Made by a program: the position numbers and the translations under genes. From contig JAWRVZ010000025.1 in NCBI GenBank assembly GCA_037043235.1, positions 3,485,001-3,549,000 of the forward strand: 64,000 bases of DNA, given 5' to 3'. The notes beneath the pieces were generated by a model. That model saw only the letters and a list, made by a program, of their open reading frames with translations. It had not been told where the DNA came from and did not search any database. Of this stretch, positions 26,252 through 39,667 are shown in pieces. Position 1 is the first letter of the stretch; each line of letters opens with the position of its first letter. Origin of the DNA: Rhodeus uyekii (Eukaryota > Chordata > Actinopteri > Cypriniformes > Acheilognathidae).

Positions 26252-29200
26252 ATTTATTGTTATATACAGTGGAATCCGGTTATGTCGACGGCCTCAGGGG
26301 TTGCAAAAAAAGCATAGAGATAACCGAGGATCAAGATAACCAACAGCCAATATGCCGATTTATTTGATGAAGTTATCGGCATGCTATAAAAATGTACATA
26401 CACTGTATTTGTTTGCTAACAACAAAAGGCATATGTGCACCAACTAACAGCAGAGATTTACCAGTATACAATAAAAAAACACCTTCAATTCTTGATACAA
26501 ACCTTTAATTATATTCTCCTACATTGCTTGCTCACAGCATAAACACAGTCACAACACACGTGTAAACACATTTGCTCATAACATATTCGTGAGGTCATCA
26601 CGCTGTACTAGATTGCATACTTTCTTGCGTTCTGCCTGCCTAATGTGCTCTAATGTGTCTCAACAAATTCGCCTTGTCCCGTCTTTTAATAACCGGGTTT
26701 TTCAATCCGCAGTGGCGCTGAGCAGAGCGCATGTCAGAACAGAAGCAGGGTGTGTTTGCGTGTGTTTGTGTGTGTGTTCATCTAAGCCTCATTCATACTC
26801 ATTGGTTGGTAACCGCTCGTCAATGTCAAAATATTTGAGAAAACCAATCAAATCAACGCAGAGTTGCGTTGTCTTCGAATACCTGAATTCACTATGTTTA
26901 ATAAATAACTCTTTTACTTTGGTATTCCCGTCTTCTTTCTCATCTGGTTATACATTACTTATATATCAAATAATATTATTTCAATTGTGACAGTCGTGTC
27001 ATGTGGTTCAGTTCATTGTTACCTTCTTTGTACTTCCCGGGTTGTTCCTGTTTTTCCAGTCACTCACCACGTCAGTCTTGTCAGGTGTTTCCCATCTCCT
27101 CTTGTGTTCCGATGTCTTTGTCAGTCGTTAAAGTTGATTATGAGTGTGTGGATGCCGTGTTCCTTGTTCCATGTTTCTGATTTTTGCATATGAGTGCCGT
27201 TTTGTTTATATTTCAAGTCTTTTGTTTTTCGTTTATAAATAAAGATAATCTGCATTGGATCCTGCTGCTTCTTCCTCTTCGCCCCGCATCGCACACCACC
27301 ACCGCTGATGACATCAATATTGTTGATTTAAAGTGTGTACTAACCAGTGCATTATTGTCACCATACAAAACCTGTCTGGCATTACTTGAAAAATAGAGAT
27401 CTGTAAGGATGAGGCTGAAGCCGTGTTAGAATCCATGTGCGAAAGTTTATTAGGGAAATCCAGATCAACGTCAGAAGCCAGGCAATGAGTCAACACCACA
27501 ACAGCAATTCAACAGGCAAACAAGTCCAAGGGGTAATCCAGAAACAGAGAATGAGATAATCAGGCAATGGGTCAAACACAAGGCTGAAGTCAGTGAATAA
27601 TCAAACGCTCGGTAAGGCAGTGATACTGGCAATACTTCGCAAGGCCTGTTTGGTCAAGCCATGCTTAATATGGCTACCAAACAGGAAGTAGTTGCAGAGT
27701 GAGCAGCATGGTAACAGTCAGAATTCAGGTGAAGGCTCCCTCTGCTGGCGTGGCGTTACAAGATCAGATGTACAGTATAATGTGCCCTGCACATTCAAAT
27801 TTATAAAACAGGGTTAGGTGAAAATGTATTTAAGATCAATCCCAAAAAATTTGGAACCTGCTGTCTGTATTGTGTTTAGTCTTTGTGTGTCAGTATTGTT
27901 GTCTCTGCATATAGCTGCGATAGGAGAAAGTATTTAACATCCAGAAAATATCAATTTTGCATCTTCCACGCTTTCAGAGAGTTGGTTGCAGAGATGAGTC
28001 ATATTCTGTTACTCTGGGAGTTTTTATATTTAATCACAGTTGACGAAGTGTTCGACATGCTGATGACAGAATGAATTATAACACACAGCATCAATACAAG
28101 AAGTCATGAATGGATTATTGTGTTCTTCTCTTATACAACCCTACATTCTATATTTGGAAGTGTTTTACTCCTCTGTATGAATTGCACGTCTCTCTCCCAC
28201 ATATTCCCCTACAGTCTGTGACTCATTCAGCAGTTTTATAATAGTGTGCTATTTGCAGCCTGTGCTTTTGATTGGCACATCATGTGTCGATGGTTTTGTA
28301 CTTGCTACATTTAAGCACAGTAAGGAATTTTGAAATTGTCAAAACACACACTCCCTGGAAGTGCAAAAATGTCACATTGCAAGTCTGTAGTTCCTTCCTG
28401 TAAAAAAAAAAGAAAAGAAAAACGAAAAGAGCTTTTTAAATCAGTGTTTCATCCTGTTTGATTCCTGATTTGAAGCCTACATTGCTTTCAAAGAATTTGA
28501 AAGAAAGCTGGTTGAGCATCAGGGTTAGGTTGAACCAGTCATGAAGCTAAAGATGGATGGCAAAATGCAGAGATTAAACTGATAACTGCTAATGAAATTG
28601 CAAATGGCATTAAACTTGCATGACTCTGCCCCCCACACACTCCGCTTCCTGCTTTCAACCAATACATAAAATGACTGACAGGAATAAAGCATTTCAAATT
28701 CTTCTGATTGGCAACAAAGAACAGGGCTGTCAGTATTAGAGACATGTGCTTCTAATATGCTTTTAATGTGCAGTGTATTTCCCAACTTTAAGCATCCCTT
28801 AAAATCATTCAGTGGGTTGAAAACGTCTAGTTCACAGACTAAGGATAGAGAACTGAACTGACGAATTTAGATCTCACCTGAGAGCTTATACTAAATGAGC
28901 CATTTGGACATTAGCGCGCAATAATTGCATTGCACATTCAAGTTTTCTACTGTGGAGCCGAGACGGTATGTCCAAGTACAGCAATGGGCAATGGGATGTA
29001 ATGTTTCCATTCCCTCCTTTAGGGAATGGGGGTTACATTAATAACGTTCCCGTTCCCTATCTGACAAATTAGGATCCCTACCAAAGCTCCTTACAGCACT
29101 CAGCGTAAATCTCCCCGGACAGGGCTTTATGCAGAGAAAGCCAATCACTACTGTTCCTTCTATACTATTTGGTGAGACTATTGGATAATACTGGCAAAGC

Positions 29201-32200
29201 ATGCCTTTTCCAAGCAGAGACTACATCCTGCCCATAGGGAGGTATCATGTGTAGATTCAGCCTTACCATGCAAAAACGATAGACTGACTCTGCCAGGGAA
29301 AGAAATGCGCTCGCTGACAGCTAAGCTGTACCGTGGAAGAATACTCATATGGGATTGCCTTAGGAATCACAACATATGGGGACCTAGTCTAGCACAGCAG
29401 ATAACCATTGGGCGTACCTACAAGTGTTAGGCCTGGCATCAGACATCTCCGCCATGTCTGGCTGCTGCAGAGTGCTGGAGGAACTCAACCAGAGTTCACC
29501 AGCTGGTGAACTTACCTGAGGAGCAAGATAAGCAGACACATCTGGTCCTTAGCTGGGGAATGGTGCTGGAAGTGAGATACCGAGTCCACTGTATGTTCGC
29601 CCATTTAGTTTACACTCAAAGGTGATTGGGCTCTCAGGCGAGATCACAATTCATTGGTTCAGTTCTGACATAACGTTGAACGTGCCTGACAGATAGGGAA
29701 CCACATTTTTGTAATAAACTGTGAACAATACATTAAATAAATTAAATTGACTATACATGACAATTTGAGATATATACATACATTATCATGAAATATAGTA
29801 AATAGTACATTTAAATGTATAACAAATATTAAATAAAATATTCAGGTTCAATTAGAAGACTTAGAGAGAAAGAAATGTAACATTCAAATGTTCAAAAATC
29901 ATTATAATATGCTAATTTAGTTTTCAAGAAATATTTCTTATTCTCATCATTGTTGAAAACTATTTCCTAATAATTTTGTGGTAACTGTGATACTTTTTTC
30001 AGGATTGTTTGATGAACTGAACATTTTAAAAGAACAGCATCTATCAGAAGTAGAAATCATTGGAATCTTTACTTTCAATTTTGAAATTTACAACATTGAT
30101 TAATAAAAGTATTTATAAAATTCTGGATTTTTTAAAAACAATTTGTTGAAACTTGCCATATACTGTATATCATCGGCGTTAACTGGTTTGTTTCTTTATG
30201 TTCTCACAATTAAAGTAATCATGTTCCTGTACAAAAACAAAATATTAATTATAACTTGGTTATAATTAGACATCTCTAATTTTCCCTTTATGTGGTTGCT
30301 GAGGGGAAAGAGTTGTCTTTTCATGACATTGGATATTTTAAACATTCAAGATTTTCCTTTGTGGAAGATAGGTACAAGTAATTGGGATCCATTTGACAAA
30401 ATAATACAATATATAAAATTTTATATTTTTTATGCACAGTGTATTGCCCAACTCTAAACATCACTTAAAATCATATAAAAATCAGAACTGTTCACTGCCA
30501 GATTAAGCTACAGTATGCATCAGATTAAATGTAGACAGAACATTGGCTTGCAAGACAAACAGTCTTTGTCTTGGAACAAAAGAGTATATCTGCAATTTAT
30601 GAGAGCTGCTGGTACACAAGAATAATACAAATCCTGTGAACACAAGAGCACTGGAGTGTCTAGTTTGCTCATTACACACATTATTCTATTTGCAAAAGAT
30701 TAATCCAAATAGTTATGTCCTCATGCTGTTTAAAGTTATTAAAGTTATGCAGTGGAATTAGCTTGAAGCCAAAACAACTGAACCTTGAACTGAAAAGCGG
30801 ATACAAGAAAAAAGGGAAAGGGACACTACCGGTAATAAAATACATATCAACATAGTTTGCTTTGTATAGTATCACAATTGCTGTGCATTGACTAGGTCCA
30901 CAAAACATTTATGTTTCCTCCTTAGTGTATTTTCCTATAAATAGTCATGCCAAGACATAGTTTCCACCATTATCTGATATGAATATCAATTGCTATGCCT
31001 AAAGCAAAACTTTTGCAAAGTTATTTTAAAATTATTTATTTCAAGTCAAAACAACAACGGCATATAAGCTACTTACCTACTTATAAATAATATTTTTAGG
31101 TTTCTATCTTCTGTTATTAAGAGAGTTATGCACCATTGCTATTAGTTAGACATACATGTCAGTGGTTTTTTAGCACTTTGAGCATGTTGAATCGGCATTG
31201 GGCAGATCACTCTGGCTGTTCAGCTTAGCAAACAAGATAACTGCAGAGCCACAGAAAAATATGAGACAGCAATTTCTGGACAGCCGCAACAGGCCAGCAG
31301 ACTCATACCAGAAGCAAATGCCTAATCCCACCACACCACTAACCCTAACCTTAAAGAGGCCATTATCTTGACTCTAATTTCCAATTTGAGACTGCTATCT
31401 GGCATGGCTGTCCTGATGTGTGGAGCTGCGACTCTGCAATAGGATACTGTTGTAGCAAACTAGTACAGTTGACTGCTTGTTGTGTGTTTAAATACAGCGT
31501 TTTGGTCTGGGCGCAAGTGACGCAAGGCGGCACCACAGACGGCTTTTGTTGGCACTTCTGTTGGTGACGCAGCCTCTATGATTCAGAAGTTATAGTGTTG
31601 CTGTAAAATGGTTCAAATTAAACATCTACCACACCCTCAAGTCTAACGTATCGTTCATCTGTTCCTCTATAGCAACAGTGACATATACACCTGGCTACAA
31701 GAAGACTCCTCCACCTGTTCCTCCTCGTTCCACCACTAAGCCAGTGATTTCCGTAACAGCCCAAAGCAGCACAGAGTCGACGCAGGACGCGTATCATGAG
31801 GGTCGGCTGCCACGTGGAGGACTTTGGGCACCGGACAGCCTTAGCCGGGTTATCTACAATTCCACCGACAGTCTGGACAGCGCTAAAGCGGTGACCCTAG
31901 CGATGGAGACCGCTTCCAAGCGCCTCACATCTGCAGGGAGCTACAGCTCCGTTCAAACCTGTGATAAGGCCGTTCTGGTGTCCAAAGCAGAGGAATACCT
32001 CAAGACTCCACGCTCTTCCATTGGGATACAGGTAAACCTCCCTCATGTTTTTTGGTTGTTGTTATAAAAATCGACTCAGTTGGTCACTGCCTCTTTGTAA
32101 ATCCATTGGCTTTGTGTCTCACCTCCAATCCAAAAATAGCCGACATTCAGACTGTGACTCACCCACCCAGAAAGTGCACACAAAGTCTCCTTATATAGCC

Positions 32201-35200
32201 AGATTCTGTGGCAGAGAAGATGAGACTGCAGACCCTGAACAACAAAGATTAATGATGATGGTTCTCTCTGTGGGCTTATTCCTACTCATGACTAACAGCC
32301 AAACGCAGGACATGCAGTTGTGGAGATTAAAGAAATAGCATCATTAACAATAAATCCACGAAGGCTGGAATGACTTATTTAGCTAATTACAAAATTCAAA
32401 CCACCTGTCTGTTAAGATTTCTTCTGCTCACCAAACTAATGCAAACGTCTCTAAATTTGATTGTAAACTACCAACCTGTTCTATGTTATGTCTATGTCAT
32501 GCAGTATGTTGGGGTATGATTTTCAATTTGAACAGCTAGAATTTTTTTATTTTTCATTTATATATTTAAAGGGTTAGTTCGGCCAAAAATCTACATTTTT
32601 TCCCTCCACTGAGAACCTGTTCCACTAAAACTGACACTTAAAGAGTTAGTAAGAGTAATCCATATAAATTGAGGAGTCTTCTGAATAGACATGATCGCTT
32701 TATTAACAGAATTAATTTAGGCTTTTATTTACATATTAACATTGATCAATGCACATACTATACATAGAACACATCAAACCAATGAGGTTTGTTCTCATGC
32801 ATCAAGGAAGTGCGGTTGATCTATAGTTTACCATATTCAATGTATTCTATATATATGTGCTGTGTATATGCATTGTAAAAAAAAAAGAATAACTAAATCC
32901 TCAGAAGATTTTGATTAAACTGCTTGATTCATATGGATTACGTTTAAAAAGTCTTAATGAAATTTTATTAATGGACATTCAATGGAGGGACAGAAATCTC
33001 TAAAAAAGTTCCTTATGAGTTTTGAACTACATGAGAGTGAGTAATTTTGGGGTGAAATATCACTTTGTATTTAAACATTTTTGAGAGTCTAGAAACAAAC
33101 GTAACTATTTCTCAACAAAAACATTTGATAGGCAGATAAAGGTATTAAACTATAAACATGTTGTAGAGCTAGATGCTTTGGGAGTGAGAATAAATTGAAA
33201 AATAATAGATGCGTTTCAGTGACTTGAGATCATTTTAACCATGAGACTAAAGATGTCTATGTACACAGCATTAGAAGAGAGAAAATGCATCAATAAGTCA
33301 TTATCCTCCAGGAGACTTTGAACTTGTTCAAAATATATCTTTGTATGTTAATGGTGTAATTTACAGGGATTCATTACTTTGGATACGAAGGAAACAAGCT
33401 ATCACTACCAGAACTAATAACAAGAAATAGAATCAGCGGTGGATAAAGTATTTGAAAGACTTTTACTGAACAATAAACCATGTGTCCAACGATTTGTTGC
33501 AGTCTAGGATAGTGTGAACATTAATGAACTGTGACTGGTTACTAGAATCCCTTGTCCATACAGTAAGTGTGCTATAAATTGCTTGAGATAACAAATTGTC
33601 TGTGAAATGACAGCTCTTTAAGGGAGGTCTCAAATGTGTGCCTCTAAGCTGTTGTTTTCTCATCTGGGTCTGTGCTAATGTGTTCATGCCACCCACAGGA
33701 TATTGTATGTAGAAGTTTTATATTATGTGGCTTGACACATTCATTGTTACTCATTGAAGGTGAGAAGCTATTGAATCTATCCGTTTTGTTATTATTGTTC
33801 TGACTGCTTGGGAGTCTATGGTAATGCCTAGAACCACACAGTCCAGCGCTTAAAGAGGAACAACTAAGGCCTAGTTTGAGTCTAAAATCCTCTAACAGCA
33901 CATTAATCTTCTTAAAACCAATAGGTCTAGAATAAAACTTTTTTTTATTTTCTGTGAATACTTGGTTAAGGTCATCAGTCTCAAATCAGCCTCAAATTTT
34001 CCCAAATAGATTTTCTGCCATTTTGAAACTTCTCCTATGGCCTTCATTTGATCTTTTGCAAATTTGGGACAAATCATCTTGAAACCATATTAATAAAAAT
34101 TTTTAAAAGAGTTTATTTACCCAAAAATTTGGGGAGAATGCCAACCAGAAAGTTTCAACAAGCTATTGCTTTGAGGTACTGATAAAAAACACCCAGTATA
34201 CAATGTTGCCACCTTATACAGAGACTAAAGTTCAGAACCTTGAGAATGAGACTACTGTTGCATTGTAATTTGGAATTACCGTCCCCTCCTCTGCTTTTGC
34301 TGAACTCATTGACGACAGCCGCATATAAACATCTTAAAACACAACATAAAATCCAGGCCTTGTCCTCTTTCATCACTCCTCCTTTTATCCTTCCAGAGCT
34401 CCTCCGTGAGACTCAAGACTCAAAACTATTCAAACCCAAACTTTCTGGGAAAATTTGAGTGTTTTTTTAAATAAAGACTGAAAGAGTTGTTGGAAGCTCA
34501 GTGATGGTGATGTGAAAGTAATGTGTAGATTACTTTTTTACTTTCGTTTAAATTTTGACTTTTGTGATTTTATCTAGTTTTCACAATTCATAAAAGCAGT
34601 GAACATTATTTAGTTGAACAAAATGTATAAGAATCACAAAGTTGGTCACAGAACTTGTTTTATGAAATAATTCAAAAGCCATTGAAAAAATCTTGTCTTT
34701 TTATTCAAGGGATCCAGGTTAAAGCTAACTTTTGGGGTGTCCTTCAAAAATACTTTTTTAGCATTCGATTGCATTCTACTGAAAAGAAGACGATAATGTG
34801 TAATTGTAACATGCCCTGATGTTACAAGGGAAATCTCTAGCTAAAGGTTGGTAATAGGAATAAATCATATAGAGTTGGGGTGGGGAGGGGGGAGGGATTA
34901 GTTGTTTGTCAAAACCATTTATGTTTAAATCTGCAATCTTTGCAGTAGTTGGCATAAAACTGTGGCGCTTTATTTCATTAGATCATGCTTAATGCAGTGT
35001 ACATAATCTCAGTGATTTGCTTGGCCCTGTAATTGCAGCTTGCAGCTATATTGTTCTTCTCTGGTTCACTTCAGATACTTAGTAGAATTTCATATATATT
35101 CTCATTCAGTCTGTGCTGCTTTTTACCTCTTCATTTGTTTATTTATTCTTCAGGTGGAAGCAGCCACAGATTCTGAGACAGATAGTAAAGGTCTCCCGCA

Positions 35201-38200
35201 GTATCATTCTGTGGGTATCCAGGTAGAGGATGAGAAGAGGTAAGTCTACTGATCAGTAAGATACGCAATATCTGATCCGCAGAACTGAAGGTTATTCAAA
35301 CGAGAAGCTCAGAAAATAAATAAAATGAGTTAATCAATAGGTAAAGGTTTGAATAGGTTTTCTGTGTGTAAGTTGCCTACATATCTTGTTCTCAACATTG
35401 CTGTGCTTATGTGCACTTTCAGACTGGGGCGCTTTAAGCGGTCCAACAGTGTGACGACGGCAGTTCAGGCCGATTTGGAGCTGGAGGGGTTTCCTTCAAC
35501 CGAAGACAAGAGTCTGCAGTTTGGAGGATTTCAGCGGCATTCTGAACCCAGTACACCCACACAATACAACGTGGTTCGGACCGTACGCACACAGGGACTC
35601 TTCAGCTACCGTGAGGACTACCGGTCCTCCAGTGGGCCGCCCAGCCCTCAGCCTGAACCCTGGCTGGTAGAACCCACTCATGAAACAGCCGAATCTGGCC
35701 GCGTATCGCCGCTCCGCCGCGATGGCAGCTGGTTCATGCAGCTTCTGCACAGCGAGACCAAACGTATGGAGGGATGGTGCAAAGATATGGAACGTGAGGC
35801 GGAGGAGCACGACTTGTCGGAGGAGAGTGAGTGTGCAGGACATCACAGAAACAAATAGGTCTAAAACAACACAATCTCATGTCATTTTGGAACTAGTTTA
35901 CTTTTCGGTGAATTGGTGGCTAATTCGTATGAGTAAATGCAAACTCATTTGTACGTTTTCATCAGACCTGCTTAAACCCAAACTATACTTTCATCATCTA
36001 TGCTCCACGATGGTCTGCACACTGTCCGCATCGCTGTCTGCATCACTGTCCGCTACTTTCATCATCAGGAGTGCCCGAAGACATTCCATGGACCATCGTA
36101 TCTCCCAATAATAACACAATCTCTAGCGCTACCTTCTTCCAAGAACTATCAACAAAGCAGCATATCCTTCTTCATCTTTTCTGTTATGGTTCTTGTTCTA
36201 ATCTATACATACAATGGCCAATCTTCTACTTTTCTTCTTCCATCCTTCTGAGCAAATGTCCTGTAAATAACACGACTCGGTGCTGCCCTCTGACGTAAAA
36301 AAGCGATGTGTTAAATTTGTTGATCCGCACCCATCCGCGGTTGAGTATACAGTAATTCCTCGCCACTTCGCGGTTCAAGTTTCGTGGCCTCAGTGCCTTG
36401 CAGATTTTTCTAAAATATTCATCGAAAAATTCTAAAATACCGCCATATCGGCAGCCATATTGCGGAAAGCAGCGCTGCTTCATCGTGATGCGAGAGAAAC
36501 GGGTTCCCAGGATGCCAGACAAAGAAAGAAACTCTCTCAGAGGCTTTGTACACACACACGGGCACTCAGACAAGACACATGATTGGTTCCCAGTGCGAGA
36601 TCAATGAATGAGAGCACGAGTGGAGTGGGAGCCTCTTCGCCTCTCTCAGAAGCAAATGTTGACGATCCAGCGCCGATATCTGACAATGAAGCGCTTCCCG
36701 AACTGATTTAAAGACCTCATTATACCAGTGCAGATACACCATCATCATCATCATTCATCATCACATTCATCGAACCACACAGGTCTGTCATTACTGTAGT
36801 CAAGTCTCAAGATACTACTGTCATTGATGAGAGTAGAGCACCATAATACGTAAAGTATGAAAGAGAGAGAGAGAGTAAATGAATAATATTAAGGTTTTAT
36901 AATTAAATAGATTTAAGTAAAATATATAAAAGTATAAATATAAATTTTTTAAACATTATGGTACCTACACACACAGATATATGGAAATTCCTAGAGGGGG
37001 CCAATCCTACTTCGTGGATTTTCACCTATCGCGGGGGGTTCCACATTAACTGCGATAAACAAGGGATCACTGTACTTTGAAAGCTGTGTGGACCCAACTG
37101 TGCACAAGATGGAGTGGAATGCGTAAAATGAATTATCCCCGGGCCTTCATACCCCACTGATGTTATTTTTTGGGTTGGGTCTTCAACTTTATTTTTTAAT
37201 AAAAATCTTACAAATTCATTCGAAATCACCACCTTATAGCATTTTGGCCTAAACAGTTCTTAGATCTAAATTACACATCTTTACATTATCTAAAAAGACT
37301 ATTCAAATATAATGTGTAGTTATAATTTGTATAATCGATCATTGTTCTCAATTGTGTTCCATCTAATAATGTCTTGCAGTTCTTGGGAAGATCCGGAGTG
37401 CTGTGGGCAGCGCACACCTCCTCATGTCCCAGAAATTCCAGCAGTTTTACTGGTTGTGTCAGCAAAATCTGGTATGTGACATTTCTACGATCCCCATGAG
37501 ATATATATTAATGCTCTTTTTGCATCATAAAATGTATCAGCAATGCACCAGTTCTGTCATGAAATATTCAGTTTGCCTATTTGACAGGAAATTCCTCAAA
37601 CAATATGTTACTGTGTTTACCTTGCATTTATTAAATACATTTTTAATTTTGCTTTAGCTTTTCAGCATTTTGTCTTTTCACATAAAAAATATTTATAAAG
37701 ATCCTTAAAAAATTTGAGAAATTAGCCAAATCAATTAAATCATGTTCATTTTCCCTCATTTACAATTTATTTTGGTAGTTAACAATACTAAAATAAATAA
37801 AATAAAAACCTGCCATAAACATTGTTCTAAAAGGTCTAAATATACTGTGCATTTTTGCTAATCAATTGTTGTAAATGATTTTTTATTTTGACATTGATTT
37901 TCCTGATAAACAATCATTATTTTTTTGAAGATAGTTGACTGACTTACACTGATTAGTTGTAGTCAGCATTACTAAATATAACTTTAGCCTGAAAGAAGCT
38001 TTAACCCATTTCAAGCTGTGTTAGAGTAAAAGATCTTGACATTAATTGGTAGTTGGTGGGTTGAATGACACTTTAAAGGGCTTGTTTAGTGGTCAGTGAT
38101 CATTTCTGTTTCTCTCTTTCTATCTCTCTCTCTGGAGATTGTGAAATGATGGATGTTGTAATACATTCACTTGGACAGGCTGAGAGCAGCTTGTCCTCTC

Positions 38201-38257
38201 TAGTATAAGCATCCAAGAGACTGAACGGTTTAGCTTAGTATTATTAAAGAGACTGAG

Positions 38258-38297
<40 letters not shown>

Positions 38298-39599
38298 AAT
38301 ATAGCAAACATTATGTTCATAACTGAGAAATTGTTAATTGATTTTACAGAACATATAATAATAGAGTATATAGATAACACTGTCAGTTAATAATACATAG
38401 CACATCCATCATTTTTGAAATATCGCATTTCATTGTGCTATTTTAATGTTGATGTCAAAAGTGTCCCTGACCTGGTCAAATATTCATTGTTTGGATGAGG
38501 GATGATGAAAATAAAGCTGGACTACAGTGACCTCTAGTGATTATGCAGGGTACTTTATTAATTCATGGCACTTGGTGCAGTAATCCTTATTAGGTTCGAT
38601 TTCTCAAGGGGTCATACGTTTTTACTATTATTATTTTGTAAGACCCCAAATAAGCTCCAGAACACAAGCTGGAATAATAACTGAAATTTAATAAATTATT
38701 CTGTTCAGAAGTTTACATATCTGTTCTGCCTCCTGCTCATAGCCTTTTCTGATATGTGTTAGTGTATGAATCCCTCAATTATCCTGACTGGCAAAGCTGA
38801 ATCTTGATGTCATTGCACCACTGTGAGGAAGATCTTCCTATACCCAGAGGATTTTTGTTAAGAACAACTGTCGGATTCAATGCTAACAGTGCTCAGCATG
38901 AACTAGGGACTCACACACAGCTAATGCTTAAAAAAGTTAAAATCTTTGACTCTCAATGGGCAACATATGAAATCAAGAACCATATATTAAGAACTTATAC
39001 TTATAACAAACTTATTGCAAATATTTCAATATGTACAACAGCTTTATCAGTGAAAAACTAAATTTAAAAAACGAAATGCATTGTTTTTGTAACTCTTCTT
39101 ATTTCATTTATTATAATATAAAAAGGATCATTGAGATTCTGAAAGGGGTTTGAGCACAACGGTACCTCATACTGTTATCTGTCTTTGTCAGGAATGTGTG
39201 ATATAGAATTTGTCTGTTTCTGGCTATGTGTAGGACCCCAGCGCCATGCCCCGCCCCACGGCTCAGGACCTGGCTGGTTTCTGGGATCTCCTGCAGCTCT
39301 CCATCGATGATGTCACTGCCAAGTTTGATGAGCTGCAGCAAATCAAGAGCAACGAGTGGAGAATAGTGGAGAGTCCAGAGAAGAAGGTATGTGAAAATTT
39401 TATGCTGTGATGATCTATCAACCTTTCTATCTATCTATATACAGTTATTTAATTTAATATATTTATCGACACAAGCTTTGAAACAGTAATATATGTGTGT
39501 ATGTACTATGTGTGTGTGTGAGTATATACACGTGTTATATGTTTTATGTTTTATGCATTACTGTATGTATATTTACTTCTTTTAGGTCATATTATATAG

Positions 39600-39667
<68 letters not shown>

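Noticed and set aside
26589..27396. Three adjoining plus-strand frames (133, 68, 70 codons)
   Set aside because: Overlap pogo-like and LTR-like repeat sequence; no conserved motif and no splice structure.
35496..35846. 116-codon minus-strand frame
   Set aside because: Antisense shadow of dlgap2 exon D, which has family similarity and splice sites on the plus strand.
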